Assembly (NCBI GenBank): GCA_038040445.1
Contig: JBBPIG010000005.1
Span: forward strand, 135,690 to 199,689
DNA: 64,000 nucleotides
Direction: 5' to 3'
Source: Acidobacteriota bacterium
GTDB lineage: Bacteria > Acidobacteriota > Blastocatellia > UBA7656
The first letter of the stretch is position 1. Each line of letters starts with the position of its first letter. The notes beneath the pieces were generated by a model that was not told the DNA's origin, searched no databases, and was given only the letters and a program-made list of their open reading frames with translations. The position numbers and the translations under genes were made by a program. Below are positions 42,814-52,163 of the stretch, in pieces.

Positions 42814-43620
42814 TCACTCTTGCTCCCGAATCCCCGCATCCGTAAGCGCTTTTTTGAGGTCCGAGGCGGCACTCTCTATCATGCTGGCGGCTTCTTGGGC
42901 GCAGGAGGCGGCTGACGAGATCAGTATGCGAAAGTGCACGCCGCGCCCAAAGCGGCTCGCGCGCGATTTTATGTAGACCTCGGGGTGCAGAGAAGCGACC
43001 TGGCGCAGCGCCGGAGCCAGCTCGGACTCGTCGCCGCACTCGACGGTTATCTCGCGCTCTCGATAACTGCCTTGGCCGAAGACCTCGGCGAGCAGACTTT
43101 GAAGCGGGCCTTCGACTATCGCCTTCAACTCAGCAGGCACGCCGGGCAGCGAGACGATTCGAGTTTCGTTGATCTCTACCACAACGGCCGGCGCGGCCCC
43201 CATCGGGTTCTCGATCGGGCGCCCGTCTTCAGGGAGTCTTGCCATCTTCAATCGTGCTTCGCTCATTTCGCCGCTCGATACGTAGCCTCGAGATGCGAGT
43301 TCCCGGTAGCGACGCTGGACGAACTCTTGCGCGACGGCGTTGATTTCGAGCTTGCGGCAGGTTGCCTTTGCGATGCCCGCCAGGGTCAGATCATCATCGG
43401 TTGGCCCGAGCCCTCCGCAGGTGAAGATCAATTCGGCGCCGCGCTCCAGCGAAGCTCTGATGGCGTCGCTTATCGCGTCAATCTCATCACGGACTATCGC
43501 GATATGCCGAACTCGGCCGGCCATTCCTCGAACAACACGGCAAAGGTAGTTTGAATTCGTGTCCTCGACCAGCCCGAGCAAAATCTCATTGCCGATGGTC
43601 ACTATCTCGACGGTTATCAC
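42814..43620 (-). CDS. CinA-like competence/damage-inducible protein (MoCF-domain only)
   Basis: A 268-residue protein with the COG1058 molybdopterin-binding-like domain: VTIGNEILLGLVEDTNSNYL, TCGGLGPTDDDLTLAGIAKA, RLPEDGRPIENPMGAAPAVV and IVSLPGVPAELKAIV. The C-terminal nicotinamide-nucleotide amidase domain of full CinA is absent, a common stand-alone form. Some members hydrolyse ADP-ribose or NAD derivatives. Monocistronic. Confidence 0.88.
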   Translation of the reverse strand: MITVEIVTIGNEILLGLVEDTNSNYLCRVVRGMAGRVRHIAIVRDEIDAISDAIRASLERGAELIFTCGGLGPTDDDLTLAGIAKATCRKLEINAVAQEFVQRRYRELASRGYVSSGEMSEARLKMARLPEDGRPIENPMGAAPAVVVEINETRIVSLPGVPAELKAIVEGPLQSLLAEVFGQGSYREREITVECGDESELAPALRQVASLHPEVYIKSRASRFGRGVHFRILISSAASCAQEAASMIESAASDLKKALTDAGIREQE

Positions 43621-43737
43621 TGGCGGATTATACAGGAATCATTATGACGTGGCGCAGTTTTCAGTCTGCGTCGGGTGCGCGTCTAATTTTCGCGCCAGGA
43701 TGCGGTTTGTTGTAGGCTGTCGGGCTGCCGCGCTGAT

Positions 43738-46700
43738 TTAGAAGGTCAATCTCACCGCAAGCTGAATGTTTCTCGACCCGCCCCCTCCAAGAAAGGGATT
43801 GCCAATCCCTACATCCGGTGTCACCGTAATGGGCAAGAAACCGATGCCTCGTCCAGTCACCGCATCGATTCCGTTGAAGCTGGCGTCAACCGAAAATCCC
43901 GGCAGTAGAGGCGATGAGAAGTTCGGGTGATTCAGAACGTTGAACACCTCGGCTCTGAACTGGAGCTTTACCTGCTCGCCCAGCGGCGTCGTCTTAAACA
44001 GCGATAGATCGAGGTTCGCGTAGCCGGGGCCCAAAAGCGAATTGCGGCCAAGGCTGCCGAAGTGCTGAGTGCCCGGGATGCACGAGGCCGCACTGCCATC
44101 GCCGGAGGGGTCGAGCCTGCACGGCGCCTTGAACGCAGACAGGTTCAGGAAGTTGTCCGGCCCGTGTGTCCCGGCGAACGGATCGCCTACGATGTCGGGA
44201 CGAGGAAAGAACTCGCCCGTGCCGTTGTAGTCGTCAAACAGGTTCACGTGGAACGGGCTGCCACTCCTGAGCGTAACAATTCCGTTGAGTTGCCATCCAT
44301 CGCCCAACCGCGGGAAGCTCTTGAAAAAAGTCGGGATGTCATATGAAAAGGCCAACACAAGCCGGTGGCGCACGTCGAAGTTCGAGCTGGCGCGCTCCTG
44401 ATCGGGCCGATGACTGTTGTCGGGCTGTGTAGCGTTTGCGACGTAGTCCTGGCCATCCGACGCGTTGTCGATCGAGTGCGACCAGGTGTAGTTGATCATC
44501 GAAGTGAACCCGTGACGCTCGCGCACGGAAAGGCTTGTCTGCAGCGCGTTGTAGTGCGAGTTCGCCGTCGTCTCGAGGTTGTTCACGTAGAAAAACGTTC
44601 CTCCCGACGGAGCGAACGGCCCGTTGTCGAAGGGTCGCGCGGTCGATACGCCGGGATTGACTGGTTGATTGATATCCCGATACCGGAAGAGCTTCGTTCC
44701 GTGCGAGCCGACGTAGCCGGCTTGAAACACCACGTTCTTGAACAGCTCCTGCTGGAAGTTCAGATTGAAGTTCTGAACGTACGGAGTGCGCAGATGGCGA
44801 TCAACCGCGAAGACGTCCGAATCGAGGAAGTCCGTGAATATCGGCACGCCCGGCTTGATCTGAGGGATCGTCGAGAAGGAAAACAGAATCGGCGCGGGCC
44901 CGACGGGATTGTAAGCCGGACCTGGGTTGAAGGTGTTGAACGGAAGCTGGCCCACGAAGAAGTCCTGCGAGAACGCGTCGTAGAACATGCCCCACCCGGC
45001 GCGCACAACGGTCTTTCCCTTTCCATTCACGTCCCAGGCAAGCCCGATGCGCGGCGAGAAGTTGTTGAGGTCCCTCTCGTACAAACGATCGAGACCGCCG
45101 CTGCCGACCAGCACCAAGCCGCGCGCCGGATCGAAGTTGCTCAGCAGCCCGTTCTTCTCGGCAATCACGCCGAAGTAGTCGTAGCGCAGTCCGAGGTTGA
45201 CCGTCAGATTGCGGCTCCAACGGAACCTGTCTTGAATGTACCCCGCGTGCGAATTCTGAAATGTGTTGCGCCGCGAATCTCCTATCGCCGCGCGTCCTCC
45301 GCTCAACGTCCCGCTCAGAAAATCTTCGAGCGATGCAAAGTCCAAACGCCCGCGATAGCCGGCGTCGAAGAAAGCGTTGACGAAGGTGCGGCGAAACTCG
45401 TAGCCGAACTTGATCTCGTGCCGGTCGAGCTTCCACGAGAAGCTGTCGATGAAGTGCCAGTTGGTATCCACTCGAGCTCGAGGAACCGAAAGTGTCGCTC
45501 CGAGCGAAGCGATTGACGAACCGAAGTCCGGGTCATTTCTGATTCGGATGAACGGAAGCCCGAAGTCTTGCGCTCCTTGAACGCCGGTGTTCAATCCAAT
45601 CGAGCGAGGGTCGAAGTCGCTGTCCTGTGGAAAGAAGCCTTCGTCGAAGCGGTTGTAGCCGAACCGCGCTTCGTTGACCTTCGTCGTCGAAACCACTTTC
45701 ACATACGAGATGGAGACAAGATGCACCGATGTCGGCGTGACAGTGTTGAAGCCCGGCAGCACGTTCCCCCCAAGGATCGCCAGCGGGAATGACTGATCGC
45801 TGGTGCCGTAGTAATAACGGCCGGTCACCTGGTTCCGCTCGTTGAACGAATGATCCAACTTGTAGATGAAGCTGTCGACATCGTTGCTCGCAGGCGTAGT
45901 CACAAACAGGTTAGGGCTCGGATCGAACAAGGCGACCGGGCGGTTGGGCGCCGGCCACGGATTTCGCGCAAGCAGCTTCGCGATGACAGAATTCTGGGGA
46001 CCCCCAAGCGCGGCGATCTCGCGCGGATCGGGCACGCGAGCCACCGAGTTCAAGCCTACGCGCTCACGCTGGCCCTCCCAGCTCGCAAACCAGAACGTCT
46101 TGTTCTTGACAATCGGTCCGCCAAGCGCGAGTCCATATTGATTGTTCCGAAACGCGGTCTGCGGGTCGGGCTTGGGGTTGAAGAAGTTTCGCGCGTCGAG
46201 CCAATTGTTGCGGAAGAACTCGAACAGCGAGCCGTGAAGGTTGTTGGTTCCCGACTTGGTCACGATGTTGACGATCGCGCCGGAGTTGCGGCCGTACTCG
46301 GCTTCGAAATTAGACAGTATAGCCGCTTCGGCGATCGCCTCGACTGGAAGAATGGTTGCGGGTGTTCCGAACACTCCCGCTTCGTTGATCGCCGGCAGGT
46401 TCCGATAGCCGTCGTTCATGTCGGTGCCGTCGAGCAAGTAGTTGTTCGAACGCCCGCGATTCCCGTTGGCGCTGAACAAGCCGAACGAGCCGGGCGAGTC
46501 GGTCGCACCCGAAGGATCTCCGGTCGCACCCGGAACCAGCACCAGGAACTTCGTATAGTCGCGCCCGTTGATAGGAAGGTCCGCAACCTCACGCCCCGCA
46601 ATGGTTCCGCCAAGCGTGTTGTTGGTGGATTCAACCTGGACAGCGTTCGCCTGAATATCGACGCTCTCAGAGCCGCCGGTAACCTGCAGGGTGACGTCAG

Positions 46701-47097
46701 CGCGGCGCTCACCGGCAACCTCAACTTTTGCTTCAGTCACCCTGGCGATCCTGAAGTTGGTCTTGGTTACCGTCACCTCATAGATCCCGATGGGCAGTTC
46801 CGGTATCGCATAGTTGCCGGCGGAGTCAGTGACCGTCGCTCGCTCGAGCCCGGTAGCGACATTTCTTGCAGTGACCGCGGCCTCAGGTATGGCTGCGCCA
46901 TTCACATCTGTCACCGTCCCGAGGATCGTGCCCCGAAATGTTTGTGTTCGCAACGTAGCACCGAAAGCCTTCGGTGGACTAGAGAGGCAAACCAGCGCGC
47001 ACATCAACACTAACGTTGAGATGCGTTGTGCTAAGCGCGTGCACTGAACTGCGCGACCGGAGACTTGACGAAGCGTTCGTGGAACTGATCGAGACAT
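43738..47097 (-). CDS. giant TonB-dependent receptor / Oar-like outer-membrane protein
   Basis: A 1119-residue protein. A strong ribosome site (GGAGGG, 9 bases before ATG 47097) fixes the start. A signal region (LVLMCALVCLSSPPKAFG) is followed by the carboxypeptidase-regulatory domain (LGTVTDVNGAAIPEAAVTAR), the Oar-type plug DLPINGRDYTKFLVLVP and GRNSGAIVNIVTKSGTNNLH, and a long barrel ending IQLAVRLTF. Such Oar-like receptors are the most expanded family in Acidobacteriota and are thought to handle large organic substrates. No TonB or transporter gene is adjacent. Intact. Confidence 0.9.
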   Translation of the reverse strand: MSRSVPRTLRQVSGRAVQCTRLAQRISTLVLMCALVCLSSPPKAFGATLRTQTFRGTILGTVTDVNGAAIPEAAVTARNVATGLERATVTDSAGNYAIPELPIGIYEVTVTKTNFRIARVTEAKVEVAGERRADVTLQVTGGSESVDIQANAVQVESTNNTLGGTIAGREVADLPINGRDYTKFLVLVPGATGDPSGATDSPGSFGLFSANGNRGRSNNYLLDGTDMNDGYRNLPAINEAGVFGTPATILPVEAIAEAAILSNFEAEYGRNSGAIVNIVTKSGTNNLHGSLFEFFRNNWLDARNFFNPKPDPQTAFRNNQYGLALGGPIVKNKTFWFASWEGQRERVGLNSVARVPDPREIAALGGPQNSVIAKLLARNPWPAPNRPVALFDPSPNLFVTTPASNDVDSFIYKLDHSFNERNQVTGRYYYGTSDQSFPLAILGGNVLPGFNTVTPTSVHLVSISYVKVVSTTKVNEARFGYNRFDEGFFPQDSDFDPRSIGLNTGVQGAQDFGLPFIRIRNDPDFGSSIASLGATLSVPRARVDTNWHFIDSFSWKLDRHEIKFGYEFRRTFVNAFFDAGYRGRLDFASLEDFLSGTLSGGRAAIGDSRRNTFQNSHAGYIQDRFRWSRNLTVNLGLRYDYFGVIAEKNGLLSNFDPARGLVLVGSGGLDRLYERDLNNFSPRIGLAWDVNGKGKTVVRAGWGMFYDAFSQDFFVGQLPFNTFNPGPAYNPVGPAPILFSFSTIPQIKPGVPIFTDFLDSDVFAVDRHLRTPYVQNFNLNFQQELFKNVVFQAGYVGSHGTKLFRYRDINQPVNPGVSTARPFDNGPFAPSGGTFFYVNNLETTANSHYNALQTSLSVRERHGFTSMINYTWSHSIDNASDGQDYVANATQPDNSHRPDQERASSNFDVRHRLVLAFSYDIPTFFKSFPRLGDGWQLNGIVTLRSGSPFHVNLFDDYNGTGEFFPRPDIVGDPFAGTHGPDNFLNLSAFKAPCRLDPSGDGSAASCIPGTQHFGSLGRNSLLGPGYANLDLSLFKTTPLGEQVKLQFRAEVFNVLNHPNFSSPLLPGFSVDASFNGIDAVTGRGIGFLPITVTPDVGIGNPFLGGGGSRNIQLAVRLTF

Positions 47098-47236
47098 CGG
47101 TAGTTGCCCTCCTTGATCTCTTACCTGAGCACGGTTCGATTAGGCAGACTTCGGCGCGACGTTGCGCACAGCGATAGAAGGTATCGTTTTTTTTGTTTGT
47201 GATTCACCGATCCCTGTTCGTTCGGAGGTATTCTAG

Positions 47237-47397
47237 AGGGGCAAAGGGCAAAGGGCAAAGGGGCAAGGGCAAAGCGCGAAGAGCGAAAAGGGTGAAGAGC
47301 ATTCATCGGTAGCGTCAAGCATCACGCTCTTTGCTCTTTGCCCTTTGCTCTTTGCCCTTTGCCCTTCGCCCGTCGCCCTTTGCTCTTAGCCCTTGGC
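47237..47397. repeat. heptamer GGGCAAA / TTTGCCC low-complexity inverted repeat
   Basis: A left block made of GGGCAAA-like heptamers (47239-47290) faces a right block of CTTTGCCC-type heptamers (47330-47397), with a 40-base gap, so a long imperfect hairpin can form. The right block runs into the 3' end of the neighbouring dehydratase gene. The gap between the receptor and the dehydratase genes holds nothing else. Confidence 0.8.
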
Positions 47398-48363
47398 GCT
47401 GATCACCTCGGCGAAAAGATCGAGGCTAATGTTTCGCCCGCTTACTATCGCCCCAACGCTCTGTCTTTGGAGGCGGGTGTCGCCAACCGCGGCGACGCTC
47501 ACCGCAGCCGAGCCTTCGATCATTACGTGGTCCTCGCGCGCGAGCTGCGCGATCGCGTTTCGTATCGACTCTTCGCTCACCAGAATAATTCCATCGACTA
47601 AACGCTGAATGATGGGAAACGTGATCGAGTCAGGCTCGATGTTACCTGCGCATCCGTCGGCGATGGTTTCCTGTTCTTCAATTTCTACGATGCGGCCGGC
47701 TCGAAGTGCCGCGGTCATCGTTGGCGAGTTGAGCGGCTCGGCGCCGTAGACTTTGATGCGCGGGTTGATCGCCTTCACCGCCACCGCCACTCCCGCGAGC
47801 AGTCCGCCACCGCCCACGGGAACAATGATCGCTTCTAATCCGGGTGCGTCTTCGAGCATCTCGAGGCCGATCGTTCCCTGCCCGGCGATCACCTGCGGAT
47901 CGTTATAAGGCGAAACAAATGTCGCTCCGGTTTCGCATTCCATCTCGCGCGCCGCGCGTTCGGCGTCATCGTAACCCGCGCCGCGTTCTATGAGCGTGAC
48001 CGGGTAGCGGCGTATCGCTTCGACCTTGGCTCGCGAAGCCGATTCGGGAACGACTATCGTTGCCGCAAAGCCCAGCACTTCGCAGCAATGCGCAACGGCA
48101 AGCCCGTGATTGCCGGCGGAAACCGTCAGCACCCCGCGCGCGCGTTCGTCCGCGGTTAGAGCAGAAAGCTTCGCCATCGCTCCACGAATCTTGAATGACC
48201 CGGTCAACTGGAAGCATTCGAGCTTCAGAAAAACGTCCCGGCCATGCTCGACGGAGAGCCGGCGCGAGCGCTCGAGCGGAGTCCGCCGCGCCATCGAAGC
48301 GATTCGCTCACTCGCGCGCCTGACGTCATCGATTGTCGCTTCTTGATAATCCCTAGTAGACAT
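47386..48363 (-). CDS. threonine/serine dehydratase-family PLP enzyme
   Basis: A 325-residue fold-type II PLP enzyme. The lysine motif is LKLECFQLTGSFKIRGAMAK, the substrate loop is SAGNHGLAVA, and VPVGGGGLLAGVAVAV holds the phosphate. The C-terminal HVMIEGSAAVSVAA is the usual closing motif. There is no ACT regulatory domain, so it resembles catabolic threonine ammonia-lyase or serine racemase; distinguishing them needs assay. Its start overlaps the MBL hydrolase stop by 11 bases and it is the last gene of an rsmB-MBL-dehydratase run. Confidence 0.88.
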   Translation of the reverse strand: MSTRDYQEATIDDVRRASERIASMARRTPLERSRRLSVEHGRDVFLKLECFQLTGSFKIRGAMAKLSALTADERARGVLTVSAGNHGLAVAHCCEVLGFAATIVVPESASRAKVEAIRRYPVTLIERGAGYDDAERAAREMECETGATFVSPYNDPQVIAGQGTIGLEMLEDAPGLEAIIVPVGGGGLLAGVAVAVKAINPRIKVYGAEPLNSPTMTAALRAGRIVEIEEQETIADGCAGNIEPDSITFPIIQRLVDGIILVSEESIRNAIAQLAREDHVMIEGSAAVSVAAVGDTRLQRQSVGAIVSGRNISLDLFAEVISAKG

Positions 48364-49303
48364 CAAGATCTCGTCCCGACACGACCCTTCCAGAGTAACC
48401 CCGGCGAACCTCTTTCAACAGATCGTCTTCGCTCGTGCCCCAGAACAGTTGATGATAGAGAACGACCAAGCCGGGTTTGGCTTTGCTTGCTATCTCCGCC
48501 ACTTCGCGCGAAGACGTGTGATAGCGCGAATGATACTTTTGCCACTCAAGCGGTCGTGTTGCAAAACCGGCTTCAGAGTAGACTTCGTGAATCAGCACGT
48601 CGCAGCCGTTGCAGTTCTCGATTACCGACGGACTTGGTCCGCAGTCACCCGAGATCACTATCGTGCGGCCGGGTGTTTCAAATCGAAACCCGTAAGCCTC
48701 GCGCCAGGAACCGTGATTAACTGCAAAGGCTTTGACCGTCACGTTCGCATCTTTGTACACGATGCCCGCCTTGACATCGTGCGTGATGACTTTGTATCCG
48801 GTCTTGTTGGAAGGCTCACCGCCGTTGAGCCGGATGCCGATATCCTCGCGGTAGGCCTTCAGTACGTGCTCGGTCATCGGCTTGATGCCCTTTGGCCCGA
48901 ACACCTGAAGGGGTTCCGTTCTCCCCAAGACCCACGGCGTAAGGATGAGATCCGAATAGCCGGCGGTGTGGTCCGAGTGCAGATGAGTCACGAACGCCCG
49001 ATTGAGATTCTTGACCGCAAGCCCGGTGATGCCTTTTTGAAAAGCCGCCGCCGCGCGTCTGACCACCCCAGGGCCGAAGTCGACCAGATAAGGAGTGTCA
49101 TTGATCACAACGGCGACCGACGGTCCCGAACGGTCCGGGTCTGCGTTTGGAGTTCCAGTGCCGAGTAGAACGATCTGTGTAGCGCTCTGAGCAGGACTTC
49201 GCGATTCAACCGCCGAGCGGCAAAACGAAGAGCTGCCAGCTAACGAAGCCGAGAGCGCCATCGCCAAAACACTCAACATCATGGGTCGAATAGTTTGTCT
49301 CAC
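48353..49303 (-). CDS. exported metallo-beta-lactamase-fold hydrolase
   Basis: A 316-residue MBL-fold protein with a signal peptide. The metal ligands are in FVTHLHSDHTAGYSDLI (HxHxDH), further His in AFAVNHGSW and the Asp in VISGDCGPS; the final His is in VLYHQLFW. The lead GTGTPNADPDRSGPSVAVVI resembles RNase Z-like or arylsulfatase-like MBL hydrolases. Secretion argues for an extracytoplasmic hydrolase rather than tRNA processing. 20 bases separate it from the rsmB stop. Confidence 0.85.
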   Translation of the reverse strand: MRQTIRPMMLSVLAMALSASLAGSSSFCRSAVESRSPAQSATQIVLLGTGTPNADPDRSGPSVAVVINDTPYLVDFGPGVVRRAAAAFQKGITGLAVKNLNRAFVTHLHSDHTAGYSDLILTPWVLGRTEPLQVFGPKGIKPMTEHVLKAYREDIGIRLNGGEPSNKTGYKVITHDVKAGIVYKDANVTVKAFAVNHGSWREAYGFRFETPGRTIVISGDCGPSPSVIENCNGCDVLIHEVYSEAGFATRPLEWQKYHSRYHTSSREVAEIASKAKPGLVVLYHQLFWGTSEDDLLKEVRRGYSGRVVSGRDLDVY

Positions 49304-49323
49304 GGCTTATCCTCTGCCGCTCC

Positions 49324-50682
49324 TCATGGCGCCTTTTCCAGAACGGCGGCAAAAAAACCATCGGTACCCTGGCGGTGTGGATACGTCCTGACGAAGCCGT
49401 CGCGGGTAGTAACATCGGCGTGGGTATTGGGCTCAACGACCCGGAACCGCGGGTTGCTATCCAAAAAGCGGATTACCACTTCTTCATTCTCTTCGCGTTC
49501 AAGCGAGCAAGTGGAATACACCAGTTTGCCGGCGCTTGCAACCGAAGACTCTGCGCGCTCCAGCATGCTGAGCTGAAGCTTCGCCAGCCGCGTGATGTCA
49601 TCAGGCGAAAGCCTCCATTTTATTTCGGGGTTACCCCTCAGTGTGCCAGTTCCCGAGCAAGGCGCATCGACTAATACGCGATCGAATTGCTGAGCGCCGT
49701 CGCCGAAGGGGAGAGCTTGCGTCGCGTCCAGCGCAAGCGCATCCACCGAATCGATGCCGAACCGCCGGCAAGTAGCGCGAAGCGCGTTCAAGCGGTGGGG
49801 ATGACGATCGCACGCGATGATCCATGCTTTGTCTCCTGCCAGCGCGGCTATGTGCGAAGACTTCGAGCCGGGCGCGGCGCATAGATCGAGAACACGATTA
49901 CCAGCCTTCGGCTCGAGAAGGATCGAAACCAACTGCGAAGCCGGATCCTGAACGTAGATCTGTCCTCGCTGCGCCGCGCGGGCAATGACCGATGCGGGAC
50001 CGCCTTCGACCACGAACGCCCCCGGCACAAGTTCGGACGCTCGGGTCATGACCCCTTCAGCTTTGAGATTGGTGAGCGTGTCGTCGACAGTTGCGCGAAG
50101 GGTGTTCACGCGAAACGCTGTCGCGGCCGGCGCGTTGTTGGCAAGCGCGAGCTGTCGGGTTTCGTCGTCACCTAACGCCGCTTGCCAACGCTCGAGGATC
50201 CACCGCGGATGCGATAGCTCGACTGACGTTCGTTCCAGAGGATCGGCTATTCCGTGGCCGGCTTGTTCGCCGAGATTGTTTGCCGCCTTTCGCAGCACTG
50301 CGTTCACCAGACCGCCGGCGCTTGCGGCGCGCGCTCGCTTGACCAGGTTCACCGATTCATTCACGGCAGCCGAGTGTGGAATTCGAGTGAGATAGCGAAG
50401 TTGATAAAGACCCATGCGCAATGCGATCAGCACGGGCAAGTCGAAACGGTCAATCGCGCGCCCGGAATAGCGTTCGATAAAAAAGTCGAGCGACCGGCGC
50501 CAGCGGAGCACTCCCAGAACTATTTCCTGTGCCAGCGTCCGGTCCTCGCGCGACATTTCTGATTTGGCCGGCGCTGCAACGAGCACCGACGCATAAGCGC
50601 GGTCCGTCTCGACGCGGCTTAGTATGTCATATGCTCGGCGGCGGGCCGGGCTTACTGAGTGGCTGCTCTGTTTCGGATTCAT
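49324..50682 (-). CDS. rsmB: 16S rRNA m5C967 methyltransferase
   Basis: A 452-residue two-domain enzyme. Residues about 10-140 are the NusB-like domain (AYDILSRVETDRAYASVLV). The SAM domain has VLDLCAAPGSKSSHIAALAG, VLVDAPCSGTGTLRGNPEIK and LVYSTCSLEREENEE, holding both conserved Cys residues of RNA m5C methyltransferases. The ATG at 50682 is used; the longer in-frame reading is derived from the repeat region upstream. It methylates cytosine 967 of 16S rRNA in relatives. Confidence 0.9.
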   Translation of the reverse strand: MNPKQSSHSVSPARRRAYDILSRVETDRAYASVLVAAPAKSEMSREDRTLAQEIVLGVLRWRRSLDFFIERYSGRAIDRFDLPVLIALRMGLYQLRYLTRIPHSAAVNESVNLVKRARAASAGGLVNAVLRKAANNLGEQAGHGIADPLERTSVELSHPRWILERWQAALGDDETRQLALANNAPAATAFRVNTLRATVDDTLTNLKAEGVMTRASELVPGAFVVEGGPASVIARAAQRGQIYVQDPASQLVSILLEPKAGNRVLDLCAAPGSKSSHIAALAGDKAWIIACDRHPHRLNALRATCRRFGIDSVDALALDATQALPFGDGAQQFDRVLVDAPCSGTGTLRGNPEIKWRLSPDDITRLAKLQLSMLERAESSVASAGKLVYSTCSLEREENEEVVIRFLDSNPRFRVVEPNTHADVTTRDGFVRTYPHRQGTDGFFAAVLEKAP

Positions 50683-50738
50683 CAATGCGTGGCGGTGCTG
50701 AAACCGCCCTGCAACCCTACGATGCACGCGACCCCGAA

Positions 50739-50811
50739 CCTGGGAGGCATCCCTGCCTGCGTGGCGTTGCGCGAGAAAGAGGCAGGCAGGGGATGCCTGC
50801 GCTCCCAAGGT
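50739..50811. repeat. repeat, family C (second copy)
   Basis: CCTGGGAGGCATCCCTGCCT at 50739 faces GGATGCCTGCGCTCCCAAGG ending near 50810, with a stem of at least 12 bp. The left half matches the reverse complement of the repeat at 12250-12290. The right edge meets the YkgJ stop codon. Confidence 0.75.
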
Positions 50812-51212
50812 CAAGCAGGGGGTATGAACTCCGGGTCGCACTGCCGGCGGCGTTCGGACGCGAGGAAATCGTAGTACCCGCAGCGCAAGCTATCGGGATA
50901 CCCTCGGCAAACGGCCGGGCGTACTTCATAGATTGAGCACTGCCGTGTTTCCGTGTTTAGAAACTCACAGACTCTTTTAAAGATGTGGTCCTTTTTATGG
51001 CGAAGTATAGGGCCGAGCGGTGACGCCTTTGTGTGACGCTTTTCCGCTTGCTTGTAAGAGACGCCCAAATGACGCGCGATTCGAAGAAGGTCGCGCTTAT
51101 TCACTTCCACTCGGTCATAGCTGCAGCAATACGCCGGACACTTCGAGCAATTGAACAGCACACGCAGCGAACGAGAGTTCTTCTTTGTGTTCCCATTACC
51201 TATGGCGCTCAT
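50811..51212 (-). CDS. YkgJ-family cysteine-cluster protein
   Basis: A 133-residue protein of the zinc- or iron-binding YkgJ family. The ligand pattern reads FNCSKCPAYCCSYDRVEV near residue 20, CEFLN, CSIYEVRPAVCRGYP and CGYYDFL further on. The ATG at 51212 has AGGA upstream at a suitable distance. Family function unsettled (Fe-S or zinc cluster). Single gene. Confidence 0.85.
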   Translation of the reverse strand: MSAIGNGNTKKNSRSLRVLFNCSKCPAYCCSYDRVEVNKRDLLRIARHLGVSYKQAEKRHTKASPLGPILRHKKDHIFKRVCEFLNTETRQCSIYEVRPAVCRGYPDSLRCGYYDFLASERRRQCDPEFIPPA

Positions 51213-51680
51213 CCAGAATTCCTTTGATTGAAAGGAGAGACAAAAGCGAGATTGCATTCTATCACGCGACTCGCCGGCTGCAACTCACTGCATTTCCGCG
51301 TAGCATTTTCGCACTGGCCGCATAGCGGCTACATGTGGATAGGCATGGTCATCGCCAGGCAACCCGATTTCGAGAGTGCAGCCGGGACTCGGGTAGCCGT
51401 CACGGCATGCTGAGGGCCGTTGCTATCGATCTGAGGAGGCTATGCGGCTAGCGCAACCGGCCCACCTGATTGCAGGAGAATCTGACACGCAGCCCACTGC
51501 ATTGGGTCGCGGGATTAAAACTAAGCCGAACGTACCTGCTCCGTCAGCTACGCAGTCACAGCGTGTGCCGGAAACAATTCTTGAGAAGAGAGTGGACGGG
51601 CAGCACAGAAGCCATTCGCGGGTGGCTTCACAGTACAGCCTGGTTTGGTTTCGAGCTATTGAGTGGGCGACAGCGTTTGG
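51213..51680. other. gene-free interval
   Basis: About 470 bases between YkgJ and the LysW-like gene with no recognisable protein on either strand. A plus-strand frame starts at 51442 behind AGGAGG but with only two bases of spacing, and it runs antisense over the LysW gene, so I do not accept it. Confidence 0.6.
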
Positions 51681-51854
51681 TTACTCGGTCCAATCTTCCT
51701 CTTCCTCTTCCACTGCCACGTCCAGTTCGATTGGGTCGAGGCCAACCACCTCCAATTGAGTGCCGCAGTCGGAGCATTCGACGGTGTCACCTTTGTCGGT
51801 GTCTTCGTCAACCTGAACTTCCGCATCGCATTCGGGACAGGTCCCTCTTGGCAT
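51681..51854 (-). CDS. lysW: LysW-like amino-group carrier protein
   Basis: A 57-residue acidic protein with a zinc-ribbon core, CPECDAEVQVDEDTDKGD then CSDCGTQLEVVGLDPIELD, and an acidic tail EEEEEDWTE. LysW proteins end in EDWGE and carry the growing lysine or ornithine intermediate on the terminal glutamate. Here the last residues are EDWTE, with Gly replaced by Thr but the terminal Glu kept. GGAGG lies 9 bases upstream. No lysXYZJK genes are beside it, so partners would be elsewhere in the genome. Confidence 0.85.
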   Translation of the reverse strand: MPRGTCPECDAEVQVDEDTDKGDTVECSDCGTQLEVVGLDPIELDVAVEEEEEDWTE

Positions 51855-52163
51855 CTTCTCAATCCTCCGTGATCTTTTCTGCTGCGTCGTTATTGCTACT
51901 GCGCGACTCAACGAAAAATATCTAAACCGAAATGAGGAGGATTTGCAAGAAGCAACATCGCGAACCCGAGAGAGTAAGTCGGTAACGTGTTTGTTTCAGG
52001 CGCCGCCTGAGATCACACCCGAAGATGAAGACGCGGGTGCAACATCGGCGCCACCTGGCGCGAGCGAGCGGCTGCCGATCTGAGCCGCTCCGCAAGTCAG
52101 GCAGGCTACCGCGCAGAGTAAATGAGTGTTGGGCGGCGTCAATGACGGCTTGCCCGCGCGATC

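Noticed and set aside
47237..47397. CRISPR array
   Set aside because: The block is heptamer low-complexity repeat without spacers or equal-length repeats; no cas genes in the window.
51442..51759. Plus-strand frame behind AGGAGG, 105 codons
   Set aside because: Spacing to the ATG is only two bases, composition is Ser/Thr-poor-complexity at the end, and it runs antisense through the well-supported LysW gene.
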